This document shows positions 37,017 through 47,701 of a stretch of DNA of 64,000 bases, piece by piece; position 1 is the first letter of the stretch; every line of letters begins with the position of its first letter. Below the pieces are notes generated by a model. The model saw nothing but the letters and a program-made list of their open reading frames with translations. It made no database searches and had not been told where the DNA came from. This DNA is from Marinobacter halophilus (GTDB taxonomy: Bacteria > Pseudomonadota > Gammaproteobacteria > Pseudomonadales > Oleiphilaceae), in contig NZ_PXNN01000011.1 of the NCBI RefSeq assembly GCF_003007685.1, positions 248,001-312,000 on the forward strand. Reading direction: 5' to 3'. Made by a program: the position numbers and the translations under genes.

Positions 37017-38231
37017 CTATGCCGTCAACTTTTTAACCGCTGCTTCGAAGCGCTCCAGCGCATCGTCAATATCCGTTTCCGGGATGATCAGCGACGGGGC
37101 TAACCGGATCACGTTTGCCCCGGCCATCAGCACCATCACGCCTTCATCCAGGCCGGCGTTCAGGAAGTCTTTGGCTTTGCCCTGCCACTTTTCGGTCAGC
37201 ACGCACCCCAAGAGTAGACCAGCGCCGCGCACTTCGGAAAATATGCCGTAGCGTTCGCCGATGTCCATCATGCCTTTGCGCAGTTTGTCGGAGCGGGCTT
37301 TGACGCCTTTGAGGATTTCCGGCTGGCTGACGGTGTCGATGACTTTCTGCGCCACCGCGCAGGCCAACGCGTTGCCGCCGTAGGTGCTGCCGTGGGTGCC
37401 CACACCCAGGCTTTTGGCGGCGTTGGCGGTGGCCAGCATGGCGGCCACCGGGAAGCCGCCACCCAGGCCTTTGGCGCTGGTGAGAATATCGGGCACTACG
37501 TTGTACATTTCATAGGCGTAGAGGTGGCCGGTGCGGCCGACGCCGCTTTGCACTTCGTCGAACACCAACAGGGCGTTATGGTCGTCGCAAAGTTGGCGCA
37601 GGCCTTTGAGGAAGTCGGGGTCTGCGGGCATAACGCCGCCTTCGCCCTGGATGGGCTCAACCACTATGGCGCAGGTTTTTTCTTTGGAGATCAGTGCTTT
37701 TACTGAATCCAGGTTATTGAACTCGGCGTGGTGGATACCACCCGGAGCCGGTTCAAAACCTTCCAGGTATTTGGCCTGGCCACCCACGCTGACCGTAAAC
37801 AGGGTACGGCCGTGAAAGGAGTTGGTGAAAGAGATAATTTCGTGTTTGTCCGGGCCGTAGTGTTCCCAGGCGTAGCGACGGGCCAGCTTGAAGGCGGCTT
37901 CGTTGGCTTCGGCGCCGGAGTTGGCGAAGAACACCCGGTCAGCGAAGGTCTGGTCGCACAGAGTTTTGGCCAGGCGCAGGGCCGGCTCGTTGGTCATGAC
38001 GTTGGACAGGTGCCAGATTTTTTCAGCCTGTTCCTGCAACACACCCACCAGGCCCGGATGGCAATGGCCAAGGCTGGTAACGGCGATGCCGCCCTGCAGG
38101 TCCACGAACTCGCGGCCGTCCTGATCCCACACGCGGGAGCCTTCGCCTCGGACCGGGATAATATTACCCGGCGCGTAGTTGGGCACCATTACTTCATCAA
38201 ACAGTTCGCGGGAGACAGGTTCTCTGTTCAT
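37017..38231 (-). CDS. astC: AstC/AruC, succinylornithine (acetylornithine) aminotransferase
   Basis: A 404-residue class III PLP aminotransferase. The Schiff-base Lys is in 'LTSAKGLGGGFPVAAML', with 'LVFDEVQSGVGRTGHLYAYE' and 'FFANSGAEANEAAFKLAR' nearby. It converts N-succinylornithine and 2-oxoglutarate to the semialdehyde and glutamate. Paralogues also serve arginine biosynthesis (ArgD); placement at the head of the aru operon favours the catabolic role. A perfect palindrome lies 36 bases upstream of the start. Confidence 0.95.
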   Translation of the reverse strand: MNREPVSRELFDEVMVPNYAPGNIIPVRGEGSRVWDQDGREFVDLQGGIAVTSLGHCHPGLVGVLQEQAEKIWHLSNVMTNEPALRLAKTLCDQTFADRVFFANSGAEANEAAFKLARRYAWEHYGPDKHEIISFTNSFHGRTLFTVSVGGQAKYLEGFEPAPGGIHHAEFNNLDSVKALISKEKTCAIVVEPIQGEGGVMPADPDFLKGLRQLCDDHNALLVFDEVQSGVGRTGHLYAYEMYNVVPDILTSAKGLGGGFPVAAMLATANAAKSLGVGTHGSTYGGNALACAVAQKVIDTVSQPEILKGVKARSDKLRKGMMDIGERYGIFSEVRGAGLLLGCVLTEKWQGKAKDFLNAGLDEGVMVLMAGANVIRLAPSLIIPETDIDDALERFEAAVKKLTA

Positions 38232-38266
38232 GGATCTCTCTCAGTGACTCATTGCTAAGTGACAAG

Positions 38267-38284
38267 GTGAATATTCACATAATA
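38267..38284 (-). promoter_or_regulatory. Candidate operator and -10 region of the astC operon
   Basis: GTGAATATTCAC (38267-38278) is a perfect 12-base palindrome. On the minus strand it directly follows TATTAT (38279-38284), a plausible -10, so a bound protein would cover the transcription start. The TGAAT/ATTCA halves recall ArgR-box halves but lack the 4-base spacer of the E. coli box. No good -35 is visible, which might mean an activator. Confidence 0.4.
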
Positions 38285-38290
38285 CGCCAC

Positions 38291-39760
38291 TCAGGGCATA
38301 AGAACAGCCGGTTGCGTAAAGGGCGGCAATTCGATGATGCGCAAGCGGTTTTTGTCTGGGCCAAGCAGGGCTTTAACCAGCAGTTTGTAGGAATCGAGAT
38401 CGAAGGTGACCGGCTCTGCCCCCGGTGCGAATTCGTTCAGCGCCTGCTCACTGTGCACGGTGGCAATGTGTATCCAGTTGCAGATCACCAGTATGTCGGT
38501 GCGACCGGTTTCGCGGTTCTCTTCCACCAGGCCGATCGAGCCGGGCCAGGGCCAGGTTTTCAGGCGCAGGGCGTGGAAGGCAATCTGCATGCGCAGGTTG
38601 TAGCGGATGGCATCTTCAGCGCCTTCACAGGCCCCTTTGCAACGGCCGAGGCTGCGCTGAAAGCAAGGGCCGGGGCCAGCAGGCTCCAGGCCCAGCAGTT
38701 TGCCACACAGGTCGTTTTTGGCAGCAATGCCCTGGATCGCGCCCTGGGCATCGCGTTTGCTGCGGAATAGCCCGAAATAGTCGCCCAGCCGATCCGGGCT
38801 GATGGTGCGCGCCAGCTCCGACTGCAGGTAGCCGTCGGCGTTGGTGCTCAGGGCAATGCTGACCAGGCTTTTCGCGGCCCGGGAGCGGCGATTGTAGAGC
38901 GGGCTCAGAGTTTTGATCTGTTTCAGTTCCAGCAGCAGCGCCCCCAGCTCGCCGGCGGTTTCGGTGACCTCCACCCGACGCAGGCTTTCCGACATACGCA
39001 AGCCGCGGCTGGACTGGTGATCGCCGGAAAAATGCGACGCCACCCGTTGGGCGATGTTGGTGCTTTTGCCCACGTACAGCAGTACATCGTTGTCTCCGTA
39101 AAAGCGGTACACGCCCGGTGAGTGTGGTAACTCTCTGAAGATTTCCGACGGCACGTTCGACGGCGTGCTCTGGCGCTGCAGCAAACGGTGAACAGCGCTG
39201 TTCAGGGCATCGTCTCCGTGCTCACCCCGAGCGTGTTCGAAGAACGCCAGCATGGCCGACACATCGCCCATGGCCCGGTGCCGCTCCACCTGGGGCAAGT
39301 TATGCCGGGCAATCAGTGCATCCATGTTGTGCCTGGCCTCGCCCGGATACAGCGCCCGCGACAGCCTGACCGTGCACAGCACCCGGGCGTTAAACGCCCG
39401 CCCCAACCGGCGAAATTCGGATTTGATAAAGCCGTAATCGAAGCGGGCGTTGTGGGCCACAAAAATGACGCCCTCAAGTTGCTGCTCGAGCTCATCCGCC
39501 ATCTCTGCAAACAAAGGGGCTTGCGCCACCATCGCATTGGAGATACCGGTCAGCCGCTCAATAAAGCCGGAAACCCGGGTTTCCGGATTCAGCAACGTCT
39601 GCCATTCCCCGACTACCTCACCCGCCCGCCAGAACCGGACACCAATCTCGGTAATCCTGTCCCGTTGCGGATTACCGCCGGTGGTTTCGATATCAAGGAA
39701 AGCAAATGTCTCGTTTTCAAGAGCTGTCAGTTTCTGTGCCATCCGCTGTTTTACGACCAT
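38291..39760 (-). CDS. DnaQ-like 3'-5' exonuclease fused to a UvrC/Cho-type GIY-YIG domain
   Basis: A 489-residue two-domain protein. Residues about 15-180 are a DEDDh exonuclease: 'FAFLDIETTGGNPQRD', 'VAHNARFDYGFIKSEF' and 'HRAMGDVSAMLAFF'. From about 215 comes a GIY-YIG nuclease as in UvrC/Cho: 'SPGVYRFYGDNDVLLYVGKS' then 'NIAQRVASHF'. A Cys-containing C-terminal region follows ('CFQRSLGRCKGACEG'). Such fusions are known in actinobacteria and gammaproteobacteria and are thought to act in nucleotide-excision-like repair. No Shine-Dalgarno is clear; a second ATG lies at 39742. It follows the astC leader with no shared regulation evident. Confidence 0.88.
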   Translation of the reverse strand: MVVKQRMAQKLTALENETFAFLDIETTGGNPQRDRITEIGVRFWRAGEVVGEWQTLLNPETRVSGFIERLTGISNAMVAQAPLFAEMADELEQQLEGVIFVAHNARFDYGFIKSEFRRLGRAFNARVLCTVRLSRALYPGEARHNMDALIARHNLPQVERHRAMGDVSAMLAFFEHARGEHGDDALNSAVHRLLQRQSTPSNVPSEIFRELPHSPGVYRFYGDNDVLLYVGKSTNIAQRVASHFSGDHQSSRGLRMSESLRRVEVTETAGELGALLLELKQIKTLSPLYNRRSRAAKSLVSIALSTNADGYLQSELARTISPDRLGDYFGLFRSKRDAQGAIQGIAAKNDLCGKLLGLEPAGPGPCFQRSLGRCKGACEGAEDAIRYNLRMQIAFHALRLKTWPWPGSIGLVEENRETGRTDILVICNWIHIATVHSEQALNEFAPGAEPVTFDLDSYKLLVKALLGPDKNRLRIIELPPFTQPAVLMP

Positions 39761-39904
39761 TAATCAGAGCCAGATGCTCCGAGAGCGATGTTCAGGCGTC
39801 ATAGACATTCGTCTAAATCACCACCGATTATGTTTGAAATGTCACAGATTCGTAACTACCTTGCATTTGGGTCCAACAACAAAAAATCTGTGGAGACAAC
39901 AACA

Positions 39905-41026
39905 ATGCAAAGTAACAAATTAAGAATGGCCATTCGTGCGACGGCGGCTGTGACGGTTTTGGGTCTAGCTTCTCAGGCGCAAGCCTTTGAAATTCAAGCT
40001 GGCGACGTCAATGCCGACATCTATGGTTACGCTCGACTGACCGCTACCTATGATATCAACGAAAAAATTACCGGCGACGACAGCACCCTTGCCGGTGACT
40101 TTGGAAAAGTTTCAGGCTCCGACAACGAAGGTCACTTTGATGCGTCAGCCACACAAAGCCGTATCGGTGTCAGAGCTACACTGCCTAACGATTTCAAAAT
40201 TGTCGTAGAGGGCGATTTTGCCAGCGCCGGAAACTTCCGTTTGCGTCATGCCTTCGGTGAATACAACGGTGTCCTCGCGGGCCAAACCTGGTCCAACTAC
40301 AACAGCTTTACTGGTAACACCCCAACTCTGGACTTTAACGGTTCTGCGGGTTGGGCTGGTTATCAGGCTCGTACCGCCCAGCTGCGCTACACCACCGGAG
40401 GTCTTTCTGTCTCCGTAGAAGATCCTAAGGGGTCAGTGACCGGCGCAACTACAGTGATTGGTGGAGAGACCGTTAGCACCAAAAAAGACACCATGCCCGC
40501 CTTCACTGCTCGCTATGAAGGCTCTGCTGATGCGCTTTCATTTGCTGCCGCGGCACTGGTCAAGCAAAACGCCTATGAAAACGTGGTAAATGACACGGAC
40601 GACACGGCGATGGGCTACGGCGTTTTTGGCGCGGCAAAGTTCAAAGCTTCCGACATGATTTCGGTTCAAGGCAGCATCAACTATACAGATGGCGCGAACT
40701 CGTACCTCTATTTGTCTGGAGCGTCTGACGGCTTCGTTGATGCGAATGACGATCTGGAAACAGTTTCTGGCATTGGCGGCTCGCTCGGCACCAGCATCTC
40801 GCTCGGCAATGGCCGCAGCGTCAATTTGGTCTACGGTATGACTCAAATGGATGTTGATAGCGCTGCTGCAGAGGAAACTCGCTCCAACGTGATCGCCAAC
40901 TACATGTGGACCCCTGTTCAGAGCGTTATGATGGGCGTGGAATACCAGTACTGGAAAACCGAAACCAAAGGCGGCGACAGCGAAGATGCTAACCGTCTGA
41001 TGTTCGCAGCGCAGTACAACTTCTAA
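39905..41026 (+). CDS. Outer-membrane porin (trimeric porin / DcaP-like)
   Basis: A 373-residue protein with a signal peptide (MQSNKLRMAIRATAAVTVLG, ending about 'SQAQA') and alternating beta-strand pattern throughout, ending in Phe ('RLMFAAQYNF') as outer-membrane barrels do. 'DIYGYARLTATYDIN' and 'SRIGVRATLPNDFKIVVEGD' are typical of porins. I start at ATG 39905, preceded by GGAG and the start of the signal; the frame is open 39 codons upstream without a signal. The substrate is unknown. A strong terminator follows. Confidence 0.88.
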   Translation: MQSNKLRMAIRATAAVTVLGLASQAQAFEIQAGDVNADIYGYARLTATYDINEKITGDDSTLAGDFGKVSGSDNEGHFDASATQSRIGVRATLPNDFKIVVEGDFASAGNFRLRHAFGEYNGVLAGQTWSNYNSFTGNTPTLDFNGSAGWAGYQARTAQLRYTTGGLSVSVEDPKGSVTGATTVIGGETVSTKKDTMPAFTARYEGSADALSFAAAALVKQNAYENVVNDTDDTAMGYGVFGAAKFKASDMISVQGSINYTDGANSYLYLSGASDGFVDANDDLETVSGIGGSLGTSISLGNGRSVNLVYGMTQMDVDSAAAEETRSNVIANYMWTPVQSVMMGVEYQYWKTETKGGDSEDANRLMFAAQYNF

Positions 41027-41055
41027 TCCTTCCTGTCAGTAGTTAACTCAGAATC

Positions 41056-41079
41056 ACCCCGGCTTCGGTCGGGGTTTTT
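41056..41079 (+). terminator. Rho-independent terminator of the porin gene
   Basis: CCCCGGC-TTCG-GTCGGGG makes a 7-bp stem with one G-U pair and a stable UUCG tetraloop, followed by TTTTT. It starts 30 bases after the porin stop. Confidence 0.9.
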
Positions 41080-41095
41080 CGTTGCAGCTGATGAG

Positions 41096-41214
41096 GTGAC
41101 ACCAAGAAAAAGGCCAAAGACCAGAAACGCCTGGTTGAACTGACTCAGCCCTTCGAAAAGGCGGGGCCATGCAGGATCTGCACAACTACTTCGACTGGAT
41201 GTACTTCGCGAGCT
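41096..41214 (+). pseudogene. Possible decayed gene remnant
   Basis: Between two terminators, the forward strand reads as a short, charged coding-like stretch ('KKKAKDQKRLVELTQPFEKA') that would continue, after a change of frame, as 'MQDLHNYFDWMYFAS' with a TGA stop. A strong terminator follows 15 bases later, as if for a real gene end. There is no start codon or ribosome site. I do not recognise the family. It may be the 3' end of a lost gene. Confidence 0.25.
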
Positions 41215-41226
41215 GATCAGGTTTAG

Positions 41227-41259
41227 AGCCAGACCGGGGGTTCCCCCGGTCTGGCTTTT
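41227..41259 (+). terminator. Strong rho-independent terminator
   Basis: AGCCAGACCGGGGG-TT-CCCCCGGTCTGGCT is a perfect 14-bp hairpin followed by TTT. It ends 3 bases before the stop of the opposing oxidoreductase gene. With its T tract on the forward strand it would end transcription from the porin side, although another terminator already lies at 41056. Confidence 0.85.
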
Positions 41260-41261
41260 GG

Positions 41262-42515
41262 TTATTCCCCGGCCCGCAAGCGGGTGCGGACACTGCGGGT
41301 GGTCATCACCCCGAGCACTTCCATCAATGACCAAAGACCACGGTCATGCTGTTTGGGCGCCTTGCCCTTGGCGATACGGCCGATTTGGCGGGTGTACCAG
41401 CTCACTTCCATCAACGCCATGTCGTCAATCATCCGGATACCGGTTTTTATCGGCCGAACGGCACTGACTACGGAATCCCCACTCATGATCCGGTTCGGCA
41501 AATCCGGCTCTACCACCAATGGCCGGGCCAGGCCCACCAGGTCAGTCGCACCGGAGGCAATCGCCTCTGCCATGCCGGTTTCGGTACGAAAACCACCCGT
41601 CACCATCAAAGGCACATCGGTAAGCTGGCGAACCTTCTCGGCAAACTCCAGAAAGTAGGCTTCCCGGGCTATGGTACTGGCCTTCACCTGGCCATGCTCC
41701 CCACCTTTGGCCATGGCCGGGTTCTCGTAATTGCCACCGGAGATTTCCACCAGATCAATGCCTTCGGCCACCAGGGCCTCGATCACCGCCAGCGACTCGT
41801 CCTCGGTAAAGCCGCCTCGCTGAAAGTCCGCCGAGTTGAGCTTGATCCCGATACTGAAAGCGTCACCGCATGCCTCCCGGATAGCCCGGTACACCGCCAG
41901 CACAAAGCGCCGACGACGCTCTGCTGAACCACCCCACTCGTCGGTGCGCTGATTGTGGTGCGGCGACAGGAACTGACTGACCAGATAGCCATGGGCGCCA
42001 TGAATCTGCACGCCATCAAACCCGGCCTTCTTGATGACCGCGGCACTGCGGGCAAACCGATGAATGATGTTCTCAATCTCCGGCCCCGTCAGCGCCCGAG
42101 GCGTGGCAAACATGCCTCGCAGCTCTTTTTTGAACGGAATGGCACTGGGCGAGACCGGGCCCCGGTTCAGCATCTTCGGGCTCTGCTTGCCCGGATGATT
42201 CAGCTGCACCCAGATCTGCTTGCCACCCACCTGCCCGGCCTGCGCCCAGGCCGACAACAATTCCAGATCCGACTCATCCTCCACCACCACATTCTGCGGC
42301 TCCCCGATGTGCCGGCGGTCAATCATCACGTTGCCGGTTATCGACAATCCCGTGCCACCCTCCGCCCAGGCCCGGTACAAGGTCGCCAGCTCTTTGGTGG
42401 GGTGGTTATCAATGGTGCCCAGGGTCTCGCTCATGGCGGACTTGGCGAAGCGGTTGGGTAAGGTGGAGCCGTTCGGGAGTTTGAAGGGTTGGGAGAGACG
42501 TTCAGCGGGAGTCAT
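41262..42515 (-). CDS. NADH:flavin oxidoreductase of the old yellow enzyme family
   Basis: A 417-residue TIM-barrel FMN enzyme. 'HGAHGYLVSQFLSPHHNQRT' then 'DEWGGSAERRRRF' is the family hallmark, and 'LMVTGGFRTETGMAEAIASG' and 'DLVGLARPLVVEPDL' bind the FMN phosphate. It lacks the C-terminal Fe-S/FAD domain of dienoyl-CoA reductase. The substrate is unknown (enones or similar). I start at ATG 42515, with GAGG 6 bases upstream; upstream ATGs at 42548 and 42614 lack ribosome sites. Confidence 0.9.
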   Translation of the reverse strand: MTPAERLSQPFKLPNGSTLPNRFAKSAMSETLGTIDNHPTKELATLYRAWAEGGTGLSITGNVMIDRRHIGEPQNVVVEDESDLELLSAWAQAGQVGGKQIWVQLNHPGKQSPKMLNRGPVSPSAIPFKKELRGMFATPRALTGPEIENIIHRFARSAAVIKKAGFDGVQIHGAHGYLVSQFLSPHHNQRTDEWGGSAERRRRFVLAVYRAIREACGDAFSIGIKLNSADFQRGGFTEDESLAVIEALVAEGIDLVEISGGNYENPAMAKGGEHGQVKASTIAREAYFLEFAEKVRQLTDVPLMVTGGFRTETGMAEAIASGATDLVGLARPLVVEPDLPNRIMSGDSVVSAVRPIKTGIRMIDDMALMEVSWYTRQIGRIAKGKAPKQHDRGLWSLMEVLGVMTTRSVRTRLRAGE

Positions 42516-42657
42516 GGGTGGCCTCGAATGGTTGTTATTAAATTCCATGAGGCTGATGGTGGATCTGTTCGACGGTTCGAGCATTGGCCGACGGGACACA
42601 AACATAACGAACACAATAAAATACGCCAGCGGACAACGGCAGTGCTGGAAGGAGATA

Positions 42658-42688
42658 AGCGCCCCACACCTGAAAAGGTCGGGGCGCT
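42658..42688 (-). terminator. Terminator-like hairpin after aceF
   Basis: AGCGCCCC and GGGGCGCT pair around a loop that contains a second small stem (GACCT/AGGT). It lies 15 bases after the aceF stop. There is no clean T run on the minus strand, so it may be a 3'-end stabiliser or inefficient terminator. Confidence 0.5.
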
Positions 42689-42702
42689 GTTGCTCGCGAC
42701 GA

Positions 42703-44358
42703 CTACAGCAGCAGGGTGCGAATATCCCCCAACAGCTGCGTCAGGAGGTTGGTAAACCGGGCGGCATCGGCCCCGTTGACCGCGCGGTGGTCGTAAGACA
42801 ACGACAGCGGCAGCAGCAGCCTGGGCTGGAACTCCTTGCCGTCCCACACCGGCTTCATGGAAGCCTTGGAGACACCGAGGATCGCCACTTCCGGCGTGTT
42901 CACGATCGGCGTGAACGCGGTGCCGCCAATGCCCCCCAGGCTGGTGATGGTAAAGCAGGCGCCCTGCATTTCGGCAGGCTTGAGTTGCTTGTCCCGAGCC
43001 TTCTGCGCCAGTTCGGCACTTTCGGCGGCCAGTTCCCACAGGCCTTTCTGGTCGACATCCCGGATCACCGGCACCATCAGACCATTGGGCGTGTCCACCG
43101 CAATGCCAATGTGGATGTACTTCTTACGCACCACCTCTTTGCGCTCCATGTCGAGCGCCACGTTGAACTGTGGCAGCTCGGCCAGGGCCGCGGCACAGGC
43201 TTTCAGCAGGAATGGCAGCGGCGTCATCTTCATGCCACGCTTCTCGCCGGCCGCTTTCTGGCTCTTGCGGAAGTTCTCCATTTCGGTGATGTCGGCATCG
43301 TCGAACTGGGTGACGTGGGGCACGTTCAGCCAGCTGCGCTGCATGTTATTCGCGGTGGCGAACATCATGCGGGACATGCTCTCGCGCTCGATTTCACCAA
43401 ACTGGCTGAAGTCGGGTAACTTGACCCCCGGAATACCGCTACCGGTGCCCACAGACCCGCCCTGCTGGGCTTGCTGCAGCTGGCTCTTGACGTAGGCGTG
43501 CACATCATCTTTGATGATGCGGTTTTTTGGGCCAGTGCCTTTCACCCGCGCCAGGTCCGCGCCCAGCTCCCGGGCCAGTTTACGCACGGCCGGGCCGGCG
43601 TGAACCTTGGTGCCCGCAGCCGGGGGTTCGTAGGTGGACCCCTGCGGTTGCGGGGCCGATTCCTGCTTGTCCGACGTCGGCTGGGGCTTGCTATCCTGAC
43701 GTTTGGCTTGCGCTTGCTCGCCAGAGTCAGAAGCTTCGTCGGCCTCGCCGCCCTCTTCTTCGATGGTCATTTCCAGCAGGTCGTTGCCTTCAGACAGCTT
43801 GTCGCCTTCCTTGACCAGGATCTTGCCGACCTTGCCGGCATAGGGCGACGGAATTTCCATGGTGGCCTTGTCGGACTCCACGGTCACCAGCGGGTCGTCG
43901 ACACCGATGGTGTCGCCCTCCGCCACGTTGATTTCGATTACCGGCACGTCGTCAAAGCCATCCAGCGACGGCACCTTCACCAGTTCGGTGCGGGAGCCGC
44001 CGGATTTCTTTTTAGGCGCCGGCTTGCTGTCTTCAGATTTGGCTTCAGGTTTCGCCTCGGCCTTGTCCTCGGTTTTTTCTTCCTTGGCGTCGTCACCAGC
44101 ATCTGAGCCGCCAGCGTCATCGCTGGCTTCATACAGGCCGACCACATCGCCCTCTTTCACCTTGTCACCGACTTTTACGGTGATTTTGGTGATTTTTCCG
44201 GCACCGGGGGCTGGCAGTTCCACCGAGGCTTTGTCGGATTCAACCGTCAGAATCGGATCTTCTTCCTGAACCGAGTCACCCTCACTGACGGTGATTTCGA
44301 TGACTTCGACTTCGTCCGCACCGCCGAGATCCGGAACCTTGATTTCCTGTTCACTCAT
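42703..44358 (-). CDS. aceF: AceF, dihydrolipoamide acetyltransferase (pyruvate dehydrogenase E2)
   Basis: A 551-residue E2. Two lipoyl domains each carry the lipoylated Lys ('TVESDKASVELPAPGAGKI' and 'TVESDKATMEIPSPYAGKV'), joined by acidic, Ala/Glu-rich linkers. Then comes a peripheral subunit-binding domain ('AGPAVRKLARELGADLARVK') and the catalytic domain, with 'SLSYDHRAVNGADAARF' near the C-terminus carrying the active His. It is 10 bases after aceE; AAGGAG precedes the ATG. The E3 gene is not in the window. Confidence 0.97.
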   Translation of the reverse strand: MSEQEIKVPDLGGADEVEVIEITVSEGDSVQEEDPILTVESDKASVELPAPGAGKITKITVKVGDKVKEGDVVGLYEASDDAGGSDAGDDAKEEKTEDKAEAKPEAKSEDSKPAPKKKSGGSRTELVKVPSLDGFDDVPVIEINVAEGDTIGVDDPLVTVESDKATMEIPSPYAGKVGKILVKEGDKLSEGNDLLEMTIEEEGGEADEASDSGEQAQAKRQDSKPQPTSDKQESAPQPQGSTYEPPAAGTKVHAGPAVRKLARELGADLARVKGTGPKNRIIKDDVHAYVKSQLQQAQQGGSVGTGSGIPGVKLPDFSQFGEIERESMSRMMFATANNMQRSWLNVPHVTQFDDADITEMENFRKSQKAAGEKRGMKMTPLPFLLKACAAALAELPQFNVALDMERKEVVRKKYIHIGIAVDTPNGLMVPVIRDVDQKGLWELAAESAELAQKARDKQLKPAEMQGACFTITSLGGIGGTAFTPIVNTPEVAILGVSKASMKPVWDGKEFQPRLLLPLSLSYDHRAVNGADAARFTNLLTQLLGDIRTLLL

Positions 44359-44368
44359 TGCGGTCTCC

Positions 44369-47032
<2,664 letters not shown>

Positions 47033-47701
47033 CAAACCTCCCCTTAGCATCTTAAGGTGCAACGTGGGCCACGATCAGCAGCCGCACACGGTGCAATAAC
47101 GAAAAGCTGCAAAAAGCTGCAGTTTTATATTGTGGATACGTCAGCTTGTGACAAACGCTGAATAGTGCGAATAACGTCTTTCAAGCATAGAACAGCTTTC
47201 ATATTTTTCCTGCTCCAGAGCCGGCCAGCAGTAGGGCTTTTGGCTCTTGGCCGGCCTGAACGCCAGGCTTTCGGCGCTCTGAAAACGCATTGCGACCGAA
47301 ACTTACGTATTTTTACTACAAAAAGACCCAAAAACACAAACAAACAAGCGTTTTAATGCACATGAAAACCCTGTTATGTACTATTAGTTACGTAATAATG
47401 GCGAATCTTGATGACTAAAACAATCCAACTCAGACCAATGTCTCACTCTGGCGTTTTGCGCGAAATCCATCGCCCGACAAAACAGTCTTGACTCTATGTT
47501 TTCGACGACATTGAACGGTGTTTCACTATATTTGGTGATTTTTACGATATTTACCGACAGAAAACTCACGCTCATCAACCCGCTATTAATTAGCCCTGAA
47601 AATGAATTTCGATTTATGTATACTTACCTGCCCGTTTTTTAACCAGTAAGGAAGGCACACACCCTCCTTGTATTTTTTTGGCACCCAACTGAGGGCGATC
47701 T
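47033..47701. other. 670-bp AT-rich intergenic region between aceE and kamA-like gene
   Basis: I see no convincing gene here on either strand. It holds the promoters of two divergent genes. An inverted repeat GCCGGCCA/TGGCCGGC (47220-47255, 20-base loop) is GC-rich in an otherwise AT-rich stretch. TATACT at 47619-47624, with a weak CTGAAA 17 bases upstream, is a plausible promoter for the kamA-like gene, 78 bases before its ATG. A small RNA is possible but not supported. Confidence 0.5.
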
